DNA from: JAXMAR01 sp046350295
GTDB taxonomy: Bacteria > Planctomycetota > Planctomycetia > Gemmatales > Gemmataceae
Direction: 5' to 3'
Assembly (NCBI GenBank): GCA_046350295.1
Contig: JAXMAR010000023.1
Coordinates: 1-64,000, forward strand
DNA length: 64,000 bases
The notes under the pieces are model-generated. The model was given only the letters and a program-made list of their open reading frames with translations. It had not been told where the DNA came from and did not search any database. The translations under genes and the position numbers were made by a program. The stretch's first letter is position 1, and each line of letters starts with the position of its first letter. Shown one piece after another: positions 16,454 to 25,558 of the stretch.

Positions 16454-18121
16454 ATGCATGCAAAAAGGCGCGGTCCCGCCACCATTCGACTCGCGGCCTC
16501 CCCTTGGGGTCTCGCGCTAACGGTGGCGTTCCTGGTGTTGTCCCTGGTTTTTGGCGCTCGGGCGTCGGACGAAGAGAAGGTTGAGATCGTCATCAAGGTG
16601 AGGAGAGATTCCGTTGTTCTGCCGCTAGCGCCCAGGGAACAGAAGCGAGTTGACCTCGCTATCGAAGGGGGGGTGAGTTTCCTCCGACGGACTCAACTCA
16701 AGACGGGCTCATGGGTCGACGGCAAGCTCGTGGTCAACCCCGAGGCAGGGGCGGCGGTTAACCCGCGCCTTTGGCCTGTCGGATTCGCGGCTTTGCCGCC
16801 TCTGGCATTGTTGGAGTGCGGGGTCGCGCCGGGCGCTCCCGAGATCCAGCAAGCAGCCGCGTTCGTACGTGCGCATGGTCAGGCGTTGATTCGAACCTAT
16901 GAGGTGTCCTTGGCGATCCTGTTCTTGGATCGACTCGGAGAAGCCGGCGATCGGCCATTAATCCGCTCGTTGATCTTGCGGCTTGCGGGCGGGCAAACGG
17001 CTCTTGGCGGGTGGGGATATACCTGTCCGACATTCACGCCTGCCCAGGAAAAGAAACTCATCGAGCTACTTCGGGAAAGGAAAAGAGAAGCCGCGCCGAA
17101 AAGTGTATCTGTGCCGGCTCCTCGCGGTACCGCCGAACGGGCTGACAACTCCAACACCCAGTTTGCCCTCCTGGCTCTCTGGATAGCGCGAAAATATGAG
17201 CTGCCTTTGGATTATGTTTTCGGCCAGGTGGAGCGACGTTTCCGCGCCAGTCAGACTCTCGAAGGTTGGGACTACAATTGGTGGGCGCGCAGAGAGCGCG
17301 GGGCTGGATCCATGACCTGCGCCGGTTTGCTCGGCCTCGCGGTTGGCCTCTGCTCTCGTGAGGAAGATATGGCCCATAAGACCGACTCGCCTAAACCGGG
17401 CGACGATGGGATCGCGCTGGGGCTTCGCGCTCTTGCAATCTACACAACTGATCCGAGTGACTTTCGCGGGACGTCGGCGAGCACAACACTTGGGCCTAAG
17501 GGAGTCCCCAATCTCTACTTCTTATGGTCCATCGAGCGAGTCGGTGTGCTTTGCAACGTAAGGACTATCGGGAGCAAGGATTGGTATCGCTGGGGCCTCG
17601 ACCTGCTCTTACCCACCCAACGGCCAGACGGCAGCTGGCTAGGGCGCGGCTCGGGTTCGCCGGTCATCGACACGAGTTTCGCGCTGCTATTCCTCAAGCG
17701 TTCCGACCTCCTTCCGGATCTCCGAGAATCGCTCGGAAAGCGAGTCACGATCACAGACCCCGGGTTGGGCCCAAAAACCGCCGTGCCAAGAACGAAGAGC
17801 GAATCACCGAAAAAAGGCGCCGACTCCAGCGAAGCTGAGGAAGGTCCGCTCTTCGCCGATCTGGGCGCCGTCAAGTCCGAGCATCTGACCAAGCTGCAAC
17901 TGCGCGTGCGCGGCCCCGGTACGTTCCGCATCACGGGCATCCGCGGCGACACCGACGAGATCCGAGTCGAAACAGACGGCAAGAGCCGCGAAGTACATCA
18001 GCTTACGGTCGCGCTCAAGGTGCAGAAGACAGGAGAGTTCCAGCGAACCATTTACCTGCTCACCGACATTCCGGGTCAGCCCGAGGTAGCAGTACAGATC
18101 CGTGCGAAAGCCGGGTCGTGA
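16454..18121 (+). CDS. Prenyltransferase/squalene-oxidase-repeat secreted protein
   Basis: This 555-residue protein has an N-terminal membrane or signal segment (about residues 18-38) followed by an alpha/alpha-barrel region like terpene-cyclase repeats. The family block ADNSNTQFALLALWIARKY and the Gly/Trp-rich motif EGWDYNWWARRERG are typical of planctomycete proteins annotated this way. The last 120 residues form a separate beta domain (LQLRVRGPGTFRITGI). The cyclase DxDD aspartates are not evident, so it is unlikely to be a true cyclase. Confidence 0.8.
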   Translation: MHAKRRGPATIRLAASPWGLALTVAFLVLSLVFGARASDEEKVEIVIKVRRDSVVLPLAPREQKRVDLAIEGGVSFLRRTQLKTGSWVDGKLVVNPEAGAAVNPRLWPVGFAALPPLALLECGVAPGAPEIQQAAAFVRAHGQALIRTYEVSLAILFLDRLGEAGDRPLIRSLILRLAGGQTALGGWGYTCPTFTPAQEKKLIELLRERKREAAPKSVSVPAPRGTAERADNSNTQFALLALWIARKYELPLDYVFGQVERRFRASQTLEGWDYNWWARRERGAGSMTCAGLLGLAVGLCSREEDMAHKTDSPKPGDDGIALGLRALAIYTTDPSDFRGTSASTTLGPKGVPNLYFLWSIERVGVLCNVRTIGSKDWYRWGLDLLLPTQRPDGSWLGRGSGSPVIDTSFALLFLKRSDLLPDLRESLGKRVTITDPGLGPKTAVPRTKSESPKKGADSSEAEEGPLFADLGAVKSEHLTKLQLRVRGPGTFRITGIRGDTDEIRVETDGKSREVHQLTVALKVQKTGEFQRTIYLLTDIPGQPEVAVQIRAKAGS

Positions 18122-18228
18122 GGGACGGCGGCCTAACTCGATCGCCGAGGAAGATGCGCGGACTGCCAGCCTTGGAACGATCGGCGCCGGCGCGCGATGC
18201 GTCAGGCGGAATTCGTTGCAGATCGGGT

Positions 18229-18390
18229 GCAATCCATTTTCATGGTTCCGCGCAAGGAGTTGCGGCGAAGGAGAACAATGGATTGCAGAGCGGGGGTCTG
18301 GGTGTGAATGCAATCCATTCCAAACGAGGAGCGATCATCGCCATGGACTCCGGTCGGATGTCGACGGTGTTGGGCCTGAAATCGAGCGCT
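18229..18390. repeat. Degenerate spacer with 10-bp palindrome and a gene fragment
   Basis: GCAATCCATT occurs at 18229-18238 and 18310-18319 and inverted at 18277-18286, able to form a stem. Bases around 18330-18362 (GATCATCGCCATGGAC...) match part of the beta-repeat gene near 15934-15966, including the peptide GAIIAMD. The 270-bp space between convergent genes therefore holds a fragment, not a gene. Confidence 0.5.
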
Positions 18391-18392
18391 AG

Positions 18393-19127
18393 TCAGGTGA
18401 TCCACAGATCGTTGCACGCCAGCTCGTAAGCCGGCTCCAAATCAAGCGGAACCACGCGCTCGGCGTTCAGCCACAACGGAAGCGTCGGCAGCGGTTGGCC
18501 GATCGCCAGGGCGTGCGACCACGCCTCCAGCTTCATGCCCTTGTCTCTCGGGACCCAGCGACACGACGCAGCATAGACGGACGGGGGCGGAATGCCCAAG
18601 GTCGAGTCCTTCTGTCCGATGAACGCCAACAAATCGGTGTACAAATTAAAGTGACGGACGGTAACCAGGTCGACAATACTGACCGCGACTTCTTTCCGAA
18701 GTAGTGCCGCGCATTTCGCGACAAAGTCGTTTCGGCTTTCCGGTCGATCTTTGTTTCCAGGACTGACGATTTCGATCGCGGCCACGAGCTGTCGCCCGCG
18801 CCGCGTATCGTAGATTCGCACTTCATACTCATCGTAGTCCGGCAAGGACGTTTCCACCGCGACGCTCGGAGTTGGAGGCGACCATACCACAGTCGCCACG
18901 CCGCCATTGCCCTGACTGCCGTCAAATCTCGAAGTACGGTCGGATTTCTCGTACGTGGCGACGTCGATCTCCACCCGGGAGCCGGCGTGAACCGTCGGCG
19001 CGGCGACGTATCCCGAGGGGAGTGTTTTTCGCAGTTCATGAACGATCATCGCCGGCCACTGACCGTGCAGTCCTTCCCAGGACACCTGGTCATCTACGGG
19101 CGGGCGAAAATGATCGCGCAAAGGCAT
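18393..19127 (-). CDS. DUF4058 family protein
   Basis: This 244-residue protein belongs to DUF4058, common in planctomycetes and cyanobacteria. The N-terminus PLRDHFRPPVDDQVSWEGLH is the family signature. The middle contains YEVRIYDTRRGRQLVAAIEI followed by VSPGNKDRPESRNDFVAKC, an E-x-V-S-P-x-N-K block reminiscent of PD-(D/E)XK cores. Function is not established. Length and order are normal, so it appears intact. Confidence 0.9.
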   Translation of the reverse strand: MPLRDHFRPPVDDQVSWEGLHGQWPAMIVHELRKTLPSGYVAAPTVHAGSRVEIDVATYEKSDRTSRFDGSQGNGGVATVVWSPPTPSVAVETSLPDYDEYEVRIYDTRRGRQLVAAIEIVSPGNKDRPESRNDFVAKCAALLRKEVAVSIVDLVTVRHFNLYTDLLAFIGQKDSTLGIPPPSVYAASCRWVPRDKGMKLEAWSHALAIGQPLPTLPLWLNAERVVPLDLEPAYELACNDLWIT

Positions 19128-19188
19128 GGTTCAGTCCTCCCAACCGTGATTCTACTCGATGTGCGGCCATTCTCCATGAGGCGGGGAA

Positions 19189-21144
19189 TTACCGAGTTTG
19201 AGGCGACCCATCCGCCGCCAGAGCATCGCGGTCGGGAAGGAGGGTCAAGGCGCCCTTGGCCGAAACCGCGCGCGTCTCGCCGAATAGATGCTCCAACTCG
19301 GTACACGCCGCGGCGCATTCCTTCACGGGCGCCTTCTCCAGCAACTCCTGGAGATGGAACCAGGGGTGGAACATTGGCCGGTAGAAGTTCTCGACCAGGT
19401 GGGTCTTCAACTCGCCGCTCCTTTGCTCGCGCCATTGCTTGTCGGCGACTTTCAAGACGGCGCCGAGCTGCCAGCGCTCGATCCACTGGAGGAAGACGCC
19501 GGCGACGACGCCGCCCGCCGCCGCCGCGCCGACGACGCCGATGCCGCCGGCCGCGACATGGAAGATGCCGCCGGTCGCGAACAGGTCGATGACGAAGACC
19601 GTGCCGCCCAGGACGGCCAGGGCGTCGCCGACGCTCGGCAACAGGTCACACAGCCAGGGGTGGGCCTTGGCCCAGACCTGCACCTCGCGACGGACGTGGC
19701 TTTCCCAGACCTCGCCCGGCTCCGGCGGCGGCACGTGCTTGAAGCGCTCGCGCATCTGGGCGATCCGCGCCTGCTCGAGGAAATGGGGGTCGACGGAACG
19801 CCAGTCGCCGCGCCAGACGTTGATGAGATGCTCCACCCCTTCGCCGAGGCGGCGCTCCTCGAGCTGTTGCCGGGTCAGCATCTCATCGTGCATCTCGGCG
19901 CCGCGGAAGACGTTGATCAGGTTCTTGCCGCTCTGGATGGCCCCGCCGATCATGCCGCGCAGCCAGCGGAAGGGGAACATCACCCCCTTGAGGACCCAGT
20001 TCTGCGACTGCCGCGCCTCGCCGAGGACGATCTGCATCATCCGTGTCAGCGGAAACTCGCTACCGGCGATCCGCTCCGCGACGTCGTCCGTCACCTTCTT
20101 CGCGTCATCGAGATGCTTCTTGAGCAGGTCGATCTTCTGCCGCACCGTCCCCAGCTCGCGCCGCACTTCCTTGACGACGCGCCCCGTCGGCTCGAGGAGC
20201 CCGGTCAGCAAGAGGTTCTCGGCGTCCAGGCCACGCAAGAGCGAAGAGAGCGGCGGCGTCGCCGGCTCGACGGGTTGGATGTCCTCCAGGCTCGGCATGC
20301 TCGGCGCGTCGCGGCGCGGGCTGAAGTAGACCGGGCTACTTTCGAGAAAGTCGAGCAACGTCCGGCCGTCGCTGCGCTGCTCTTGAAACGCCTCGGCGTG
20401 CATCGTTTGCTTCCTGCGCAACGTTTGGAGCAGGTGTTCCCATTTCTTGCGGGCGTGCTCGGGCGTGGGCGTCTTGGTGAAGAGGTAGGCGAGGCGGGCG
20501 GCGATGCGGCAGCCGCGGGCCAGCTCGCGGACCACCGCCTCATTGGCGTAGCCCTCGCCGTAGACGAGGAAGACGACGACTTCGGCGCGCTGGAGCATGT
20601 ACTCGGCCTTGGTCCAGTTCTTCTGCTCGACCGAGTCGAAGTCGGGGACGTCGGCGAGGATCAGCGGCAGCTCGTCCCGGTTGGATTCCGGGTAGCCGAC
20701 GTGGAAGAGGCGGTCGGGCCGATCGTCCGGCTGCCGCAGTTGCAGCGGATCGCGCAGCGGCTCGAGCTGAAAGCGCGGGAAGACGTGCCGCAAGCGCGCC
20801 GGATCGTCCCAGGCCTGGGGCACGGCGACGGCGCAGGCGTAGGACATTGGCCGGACGACGTCGCCGGCGGGGACGTCGACGCCCGTGAGCAGGCGGAAGA
20901 GCGTACTCTTGCCGGCGCCGGTCGGGCCGAAGAGGGTGGCGACGAGGACGGGCTGACGTCCCTGGGCCTGGAAAGCCTCGAAGCGCTGCACCATCGCCGG
21001 CCAGCTTTCAATCTGGCTGACTTGCTGGCCGGGGTGCAGGAGCTGGTAGATGCCGGGGAAGAGTTGGAGCAACGTTTCAACGCTGTCGGCATAGGCGCTG
21101 AAGCGGTTCGTTGGCGGCGCGACGAGAGGCAGGGCGTTGTCCAT
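19189..21144 (-). CDS. Dynamin-like/50S-type membrane-associated GTPase
   Basis: This 651-residue protein has a P-loop GPTGAGKST at residues 73-81, a G3-like ILADVPDFDS at about 170 and a possible G4 FTKTPTPEH at about 225. The middle is helical. Two hydrophobic segments lie near residues 520-560 (VFVIDLFATGGIFHV and VVGAAAAGGVVAGVFL), suggesting membrane insertion, as in bacterial dynamin-like or YcjX/DUF3482-like GTPases. The G4 lacks the standard N/TKxD aspartate, so nucleotide specificity is uncertain. It is divergent from a TetR gene 156 bp away. Confidence 0.8.
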   Translation of the reverse strand: MDNALPLVAPPTNRFSAYADSVETLLQLFPGIYQLLHPGQQVSQIESWPAMVQRFEAFQAQGRQPVLVATLFGPTGAGKSTLFRLLTGVDVPAGDVVRPMSYACAVAVPQAWDDPARLRHVFPRFQLEPLRDPLQLRQPDDRPDRLFHVGYPESNRDELPLILADVPDFDSVEQKNWTKAEYMLQRAEVVVFLVYGEGYANEAVVRELARGCRIAARLAYLFTKTPTPEHARKKWEHLLQTLRRKQTMHAEAFQEQRSDGRTLLDFLESSPVYFSPRRDAPSMPSLEDIQPVEPATPPLSSLLRGLDAENLLLTGLLEPTGRVVKEVRRELGTVRQKIDLLKKHLDDAKKVTDDVAERIAGSEFPLTRMMQIVLGEARQSQNWVLKGVMFPFRWLRGMIGGAIQSGKNLINVFRGAEMHDEMLTRQQLEERRLGEGVEHLINVWRGDWRSVDPHFLEQARIAQMRERFKHVPPPEPGEVWESHVRREVQVWAKAHPWLCDLLPSVGDALAVLGGTVFVIDLFATGGIFHVAAGGIGVVGAAAAGGVVAGVFLQWIERWQLGAVLKVADKQWREQRSGELKTHLVENFYRPMFHPWFHLQELLEKAPVKECAAACTELEHLFGETRAVSAKGALTLLPDRDALAADGSPQTR

Positions 21145-21233
21145 GGATTCAAGGTAGCGATCGGGGGCGAGGAACGAAACGGGAAGTAAGCGCCCTGCCA
21201 GCCCGTGTTGCGTAACGCGATCGCCGACAAATC

Positions 21234-21261
21234 TTGACTGACCGGTCAGTCTAGTTATATG
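21234..21261 (+). promoter_or_regulatory. TetR-type operator overlapping a promoter
   Basis: A perfect 16-bp palindrome, GACTGACCGGTCAGTC (21236-21251), overlaps a TTGACT -35 (21234-21239) and is followed by a TTATAT -10 candidate (21255-21260). The site has the form typical of TetR dimers and lies 50 bp before the regulator start, which suggests autoregulation. It also sits 90 bp before the divergent GTPase start. Confidence 0.7.
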
Positions 21262-21300
21262 CTAACAACGTACGCATCGTTCCTGAAAGAATTCGTTTCC

Positions 21301-21909
21301 ATGCGTGTGATCGATCCCAGCCGCCGCGAGCAAATCGTCGACACCGCGGCGCGCCTCTTCGGCCAGGGGCGTTACCATGAGGTGCGCATGGAGGACATCG
21401 CGCAGGCGGCGGGGGTCGCCAAGGGAACCCTTTATCGTTACTTCGACGACAAAGAGGATCTTTACCTCGGTTTGATCCTGACCGCTTCCAACCGGCTCTT
21501 CCAGGAGGTGGATCGCGAGATCAAGAAAACGGCGGACGGAGAACAACAGGTCTCCATCTACGTCGAGGCCACGATCCGCTTCTTCGCACGCTTCCCCTAT
21601 TTCCTCGAGCTGGTGCAGCGCATCGAGACGGGGGCGGCCCCGCAGCGTCTCGCCGCGCTGAAGGAGTCGCGTGATCGTTTCTTCCGCCTGATCGAGGGCA
21701 TCGTCCAGGCGCTCATCGACTCGGGCAAGTACGCGACGAGTCGGCCGGATCTGGCGGCGCTGGCGCTGAGCGGCATGACGCGGCAGATCATGCGCTTTCA
21801 CGCCCAGCCCTTCAATGCCGAGATGGGACAGTGGATCGTTCAGCAGTTTCTCCACGGGCTCCGGCCGGTGGAGGCCAGGGCGCACGCGGCGCGGCGGGCG
21901 GCGAAGTAA
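21301..21909 (+). CDS. TetR/AcrR family transcriptional regulator
   Basis: This 202-residue protein has a classic TetR DNA-binding domain: MEDIAQAAGVAKGTLYRYFD is the helix-turn-helix with the conserved TLYRYF recognition end, followed by KEDLYLGL. The remaining 140 residues form a variable ligand-binding domain. I prefer ATG 21301; an earlier in-frame ATG at 21259 overlaps the -10 region. A perfect palindromic operator candidate lies just upstream. The ligand is unknown, and the only visible potential target besides itself is the divergent GTPase. Confidence 0.9.
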   Translation: MRVIDPSRREQIVDTAARLFGQGRYHEVRMEDIAQAAGVAKGTLYRYFDDKEDLYLGLILTASNRLFQEVDREIKKTADGEQQVSIYVEATIRFFARFPYFLELVQRIETGAAPQRLAALKESRDRFFRLIEGIVQALIDSGKYATSRPDLAALALSGMTRQIMRFHAQPFNAEMGQWIVQQFLHGLRPVEARAHAARRAAK

Positions 21910-22011
21910 GATCCCTCGAACATTTCTGCCGACCTCTCCTTCCGATGTCTGGGTTCCTGTCGCGGACATACCGCGTAGAATGGCGGCGGAATCCAACCCG
22001 AGGACACGACG

Positions 22012-22287
22012 ATGCCCGAGCCGACACCCGCGCCCGACAGCTTCGACAAGGAGCAGCTCAAGGCCGCGTTCAAGGCGTTCAAGAAACGCCTCAAGCTGAC
22101 GCGGCTCGAAGAAGAGTCGAAGCTGAGCCGCAGTCCCGTGACAAGCGGCCGCGGCTCGGGGATCGTGGCGATCACGCCGCCGGCCCGGTTTCCGGCCGCG
22201 ATCTGGGACGAGCTGGTCCGGCTGGGAAGGCTGAAGCGGGCCGGGCACGGCATGTACGAGCTGGGTGAGGAGCACGGGGGGAGCTGA
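22012..22287 (+). CDS. Small conserved hypothetical protein
   Basis: This 91-residue basic protein starts MPEPTPAPDSFDKEQLKAAF and continues FKKRLKLTRLEEESKLSRSP. It ends with a compact block (FPAAIWDELVRLGRLKRAGH, GMYELGE) that looks like a small winged-helix-type unit. It has no named function that I can support. The final two thirds of the gene are repeated about 1.96 kb downstream as part of a segmental duplication. Confidence 0.7.
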   Translation: MPEPTPAPDSFDKEQLKAAFKAFKKRLKLTRLEEESKLSRSPVTSGRGSGIVAITPPARFPAAIWDELVRLGRLKRAGHGMYELGEEHGGS

Positions 22288-23535
22288 GCCGTCTGCGTTA
22301 CCTACTTACTCGACCCCGTGCGCCGCAGGTTGCCGCGAAACATCGTCCAGGCGCCGGCGCCGCGTTCGAGAGGAAGCGCGAAGGCGCGGCCATAGTTCAT
22401 CGGCCTGGTTTTGTCCGAGAGGCCCCGGCCGGCGACGAAGAAGGCGGCCAGCTTGCCGTCTCCCTTGAAGTCGGCGATCAGAGGCGCCGAGTCGATTCCC
22501 TCGAATACCTTGCCCTCGACGGTGGCGTCGAAGGCGAACAACTCCTTGCCCGTTTTCCCTTCCAGGATGCGGAACTTGCGGTCGGAGGCGCCGAAGAAGA
22601 GATCGAGCGTCCCGTCGCCGTGCAGGTCGGCGAGAGCGACGCCGCGCGGCACGCTGCCGTACTCCGGGCTCCGCCATATCTCGTTCCCCTCGAGGTCGAG
22701 AACGACGATGCGCGGCCCCGGGACGACGATCCGCTGTTTTCCGTCGCCGGCGAGAGCGCCGACGCTGGTCGGGCCGAAGAGATAGCCACCGATCTTCCTG
22801 CGCCAGATGTCCTTGCCCTGGGCGTCGAGGAGGCAGACGTCGCCGGCGATGGAGTGCGCGACGATGCGCGGCGGCTTGCCGGGGATGACCGAGACGCCGT
22901 GGTACATGTCGCCGGCCATCTGGGCCGTCCAGAGCTCGGAGCCGTCCTTGCCGTTCAAGGCGCGCACTTTCTTGTCGCCGCGCCAGGTGGTGACGACGGC
23001 GTCGAGGACGCCGTCGCCGTTCAGGTCGACCAGGGCCGGCTCGGACTGGACGTGGCCGGGGACCTTGGCCTGCCAGCGCTCCTTGCGCGTCGCCGCGTCG
23101 AGGGCGATCACCCGGCCGTGGCGATCGCCCAGGGCCATGACGCCGACGACGATGTGCGGCTTGCCGTCGCCGTCGAGAGGGGCGACGGCGGGCGGGGAAT
23201 CCGTGGAGTTGGGGAGCTTGTGCTTCCAGAGGACTTCGCCCTTGTGGTTGAGGCAGAAGAGCGTGCCGGTGGAGGAGTCGGCGGCGAGGACTTCCAGCTT
23301 GCCGTCGCCGTCGAGATCGACGAGGGCGACGGAGGCGTCGAACGGCCCGCCTTCGGACTTACGCTTCCAGAGGAGGACGCCGTCCCCGGCGCGGACGGCG
23401 TAGAGGTGTTCGTCGTTGAAGTAGGTCCCGAAGACGATGACGAGATTGCCGTCGCCCGCGAGGTCGCCGATGGCGCCGCCACCGTAGGACGGGGCCCTGG
23501 TGTCGAGGGTCCAGAGGGGCCGGGTCTGGGCAGAC
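22096..23535. repeat. Segmental direct duplication, copy 1
   Basis: About 1.44 kb, running from inside the small hypothetical gene to the signal-peptide region of the FG-GAP gene, is repeated at 24055-25495 in the same orientation. This copy has intact reading frames on both strands. The boundaries were found by eye: similarity begins at GCTGACGCGGCTCGAAG and ends in GGGTCTGGGCAGACGCCGCG. Confidence 0.9.
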
Positions 23536-23591
23536 GCCGCGGCGAGGCCGAGGACAACCGCGATCAGGCAAACAGTGGAGCAGATCCTCAT
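22302..23591 (-). CDS. FG-GAP/VCBS and PQQ-like beta-propeller secreted protein
   Basis: This 429-residue exported protein has a signal peptide (about residues 1-21) and then repeats of the form D-x-D-G-D-G-x-L (LVDLDGDGKLEVLAADS, ALVDLNGDGVLDAVVTT, LADLHGDGTLDLFFG). These bind calcium in FG-GAP/VCBS propellers. They alternate with PQQ-like strands such as GRVIALDAATRKERWQAKVP and KVRALNGKDGSELWTAQ. It ends in WTMFRGNLRRTGSSK. It is probably periplasmic or surface-bound with a scaffold or binding role. It is intact, unlike its second copy. Confidence 0.88.
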   Translation of the reverse strand: MRICSTVCLIAVVLGLAAASAQTRPLWTLDTRAPSYGGGAIGDLAGDGNLVIVFGTYFNDEHLYAVRAGDGVLLWKRKSEGGPFDASVALVDLDGDGKLEVLAADSSTGTLFCLNHKGEVLWKHKLPNSTDSPPAVAPLDGDGKPHIVVGVMALGDRHGRVIALDAATRKERWQAKVPGHVQSEPALVDLNGDGVLDAVVTTWRGDKKVRALNGKDGSELWTAQMAGDMYHGVSVIPGKPPRIVAHSIAGDVCLLDAQGKDIWRRKIGGYLFGPTSVGALAGDGKQRIVVPGPRIVVLDLEGNEIWRSPEYGSVPRGVALADLHGDGTLDLFFGASDRKFRILEGKTGKELFAFDATVEGKVFEGIDSAPLIADFKGDGKLAAFFVAGRGLSDKTRPMNYGRAFALPLERGAGAWTMFRGNLRRTGSSK

Positions 23592-23674
23592 CCGGCGCCT
23601 CGGGATCCATGGCCCTGGCTGGGGCTAACCTAAATCATAGAAATCGTCAGGCTGCCATCGCCCAGAAGGCGTCC

Positions 23675-23706
23675 CATTGCTCGCTGTCGCCATTGCTCGC
23701 TGTCGC
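23675..23706. repeat. 16-bp perfect tandem duplication
   Basis: CATTGCTCGCTGTCGC occurs twice back to back at 23675-23690 and 23691-23706, in non-coding spacer between the two copies of the segmental duplication. Confidence 0.9.
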
Positions 23707-23786
23707 TCTGATACAAGGCGAGCAGGTGAGCGACTGCGTCGGACCTGACTCCCCCCTACGCATGCCGCCCATGCACAGGCGCCGCT

Positions 23787-24055
23787 TCATGGACTGGTCA
23801 CGGTGAGCGTATAGGACGCGGACGTGAAGCCGGTGATTTGTATCCACTCGGTCTCATCGGCCCCGGCGGTCCACTGGACGCTGCCTGAGTCGAAATGGTA
23901 GCCGTCGACCAGGCTATTGAGCGACTCGGGCGAGCCGTTGTAGACGTTGAAGGACAGCACGAAACTGCCGGAGACGGTGACCGTGACCGTGTACTGCACG
24001 CCATAACTGGCGCTGAGGACGAACCAGTCGTTTTGCATCATGCTGAGGCTGCCGG
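23787..24055 (-). pseudogene. C-terminal fragment of a secreted beta-sandwich protein
   Basis: About 85 codons remain: MQNDWFVLSASYGVQYTVTV, GSFVLSFNVYNGSPESLNS, and a C-terminus ITGFTSASYTLTVTSP. The pattern is that of a bacterial pre-peptidase C-terminal-like beta-sandwich at the end of a larger secreted protein. Upstream coding sequence stops abruptly at about 24055, exactly where the second copy of the duplicated segment begins, so the gene was probably cut by that event. Confidence 0.55.
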
Positions 24056-25495
24056 CTGACGCGGCTCGAAGAAGAGTCGAAGCTGAGCCGCAGTCCCGTG
24101 ACAAGCGGCCGCGGCTCGGGGATCGTGGCGATCACGCCGCCGGCCCAGTTTCCGGCCGCGATCTGGGACGAGCTGGTCCGGCTGGGAAGGCCGAAGCGGG
24201 CCGGGCACGGCATGTACCGTAGGTGAGGAGCACGGGGAGCTGAGCCGTCTGCGTTACCTACTTACTCGACCCCGTGCGCGCAGGTTGCCGCGAAGCATCG
24301 TCGAAGCGGCCGGCCGCGTTCGAGGAAGCGCATCGAGCGCGGCCATAGTTCATCGGCCTGGTTTTGTCCGAGAGGCCCCGGCCTGCGACGAAGAAGGCGG
24401 CCAGCTTGCCGTCTCCCTTGAAGTCGGCGATCAGGGCGCCGAAGTCGGTCCTCGAAATACCTTGCCCTCGACGGTGGCGTCGAAGGCGAACAACTCCTTG
24501 CCCGTTTTCCCTTCAGGATGCGGAACTTGCGGTCGGAGCGCCGAAGAAGAGATCGAGCGTCCCGTCGCCGTGCAGGTCGGCGAGAGCGACGCGCCGCGCG
24601 GCACGCTGCCGTACTCCGGGCTCCGCCATATCTCGTTCCCCTCGAGGTCGAGAACGACGATGCTGACCCCGGGACGACGATCCCGCTGTTTTCCGTCGCC
24701 GGCGAGCGCCCGACGCTGGTCGGGCCGAAGAGATAGCCACCGATCTTCCTGCGCTGAGATGTCCTTGCCCTGGGCGTCGAGGAGGCAGACGTCGCCGGCG
24801 ATGGGTGCCGACGATGCGCGGCGGCTTGCCGGGGATGACCGAGACGCCGTGGTACATGTCGCCGGCCATCTGGGCCGTCCGGAAATAGGAGCCGTCCTTG
24901 CCGTTCGGCGCCGCCTTTCTGTCGCCGCGCGCTGGTGGTGACGACGGCGTCGAGGACGCCGTCGCCGTTCAGGTCGACCAGGGCCGGCTCGGACTGGACG
25001 TGGCCGGGGACCTTGGCCTGCCAGCGGCTCCTTGCCGTCGCCGCGTCGAGGGCGATCACCCGGCCGTGGCGATCGCCCAGGGCCATGACGCCGACGACGA
25101 TGTGCGGCTTGCCGTCGCCGTCGAGGGGGCGACGGCGGGCAGGGAATCCGTGGAGTTGGGGAAGCTGTGCTTCCAGAGGACTTCGCCCCTTGTGGTTGAG
25201 GCAGAAGAGCGTGCCGGTGGAGGTCGGCACGGCGAGGACTTCCAGCTTGCCGTCGCCGTCGAGATCGACGAGGGCGACGGAGGCGTCGAACGGCCCGCCT
25301 TCGGACTTACGCTTCCAGAGGAGGACGCCGTCCCCGGCGCGGACGGCGTAGAGGTGTTCGTCGTTGAAGTAGGTCCCAGGAACGATGACGAGATTGCCGT
25401 CGCCCGCGAGGTCGCCGATGGCGCCGCCACCGTAGGACAGGGCCCTGGTGTCGAGGGTCCAGAGGGGCCGGGTCTGGGCAGACGCCGCGGCCGCG
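24055..25495. repeat. Segmental direct duplication, copy 2
   Basis: This is the second copy of 22096-23535. It is clearly homologous along its whole length but differs by many one- to few-base insertions and deletions, several in short G or C runs (for example near 24226, 24280-24330 and 24590-24600). Substitutions are comparatively few. Confidence 0.9.
24056..24226 (+). pseudogene. Truncated second copy of the small hypothetical gene
   Basis: This corresponds to residues from LTRLEEESKLSRSP to the end of the gene at 22012-22287, with no start codon or N-terminus. The frame is open to a TGA at 24224-24226 after GHGMYRR, where a small deletion changes the last residues. It exists only because it lies inside the duplicated segment. 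Confidence 0.7.
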
Positions 25496-25539
25496 AGGAC
25501 GAGTTGGATCCAGAGGACGGTAGAGGCGAGGGTCTTCAT
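24262..25539 (-). pseudogene. Second copy of the FG-GAP/PQQ gene, many frameshifts
   Basis: The N-terminus has a different signal peptide (MKTLASTVLWIQLVLAAAAS) from copy 1 but then the same mature sequence AQTRPLWTLDTRALSYGGGA. From about residue 115 onward successive small indels throw the translation in and out of frame. Copy-1 peptides such as ALVDLNGDGVLDAVVTT reappear between scrambled stretches. Either it is a decaying paralogue or this stretch has poor consensus quality. The distinct signal sequence argues for a real second locus. Confidence 0.75.
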
Positions 25540-25558
25540 TTCGGATTCTGGAAACGGT

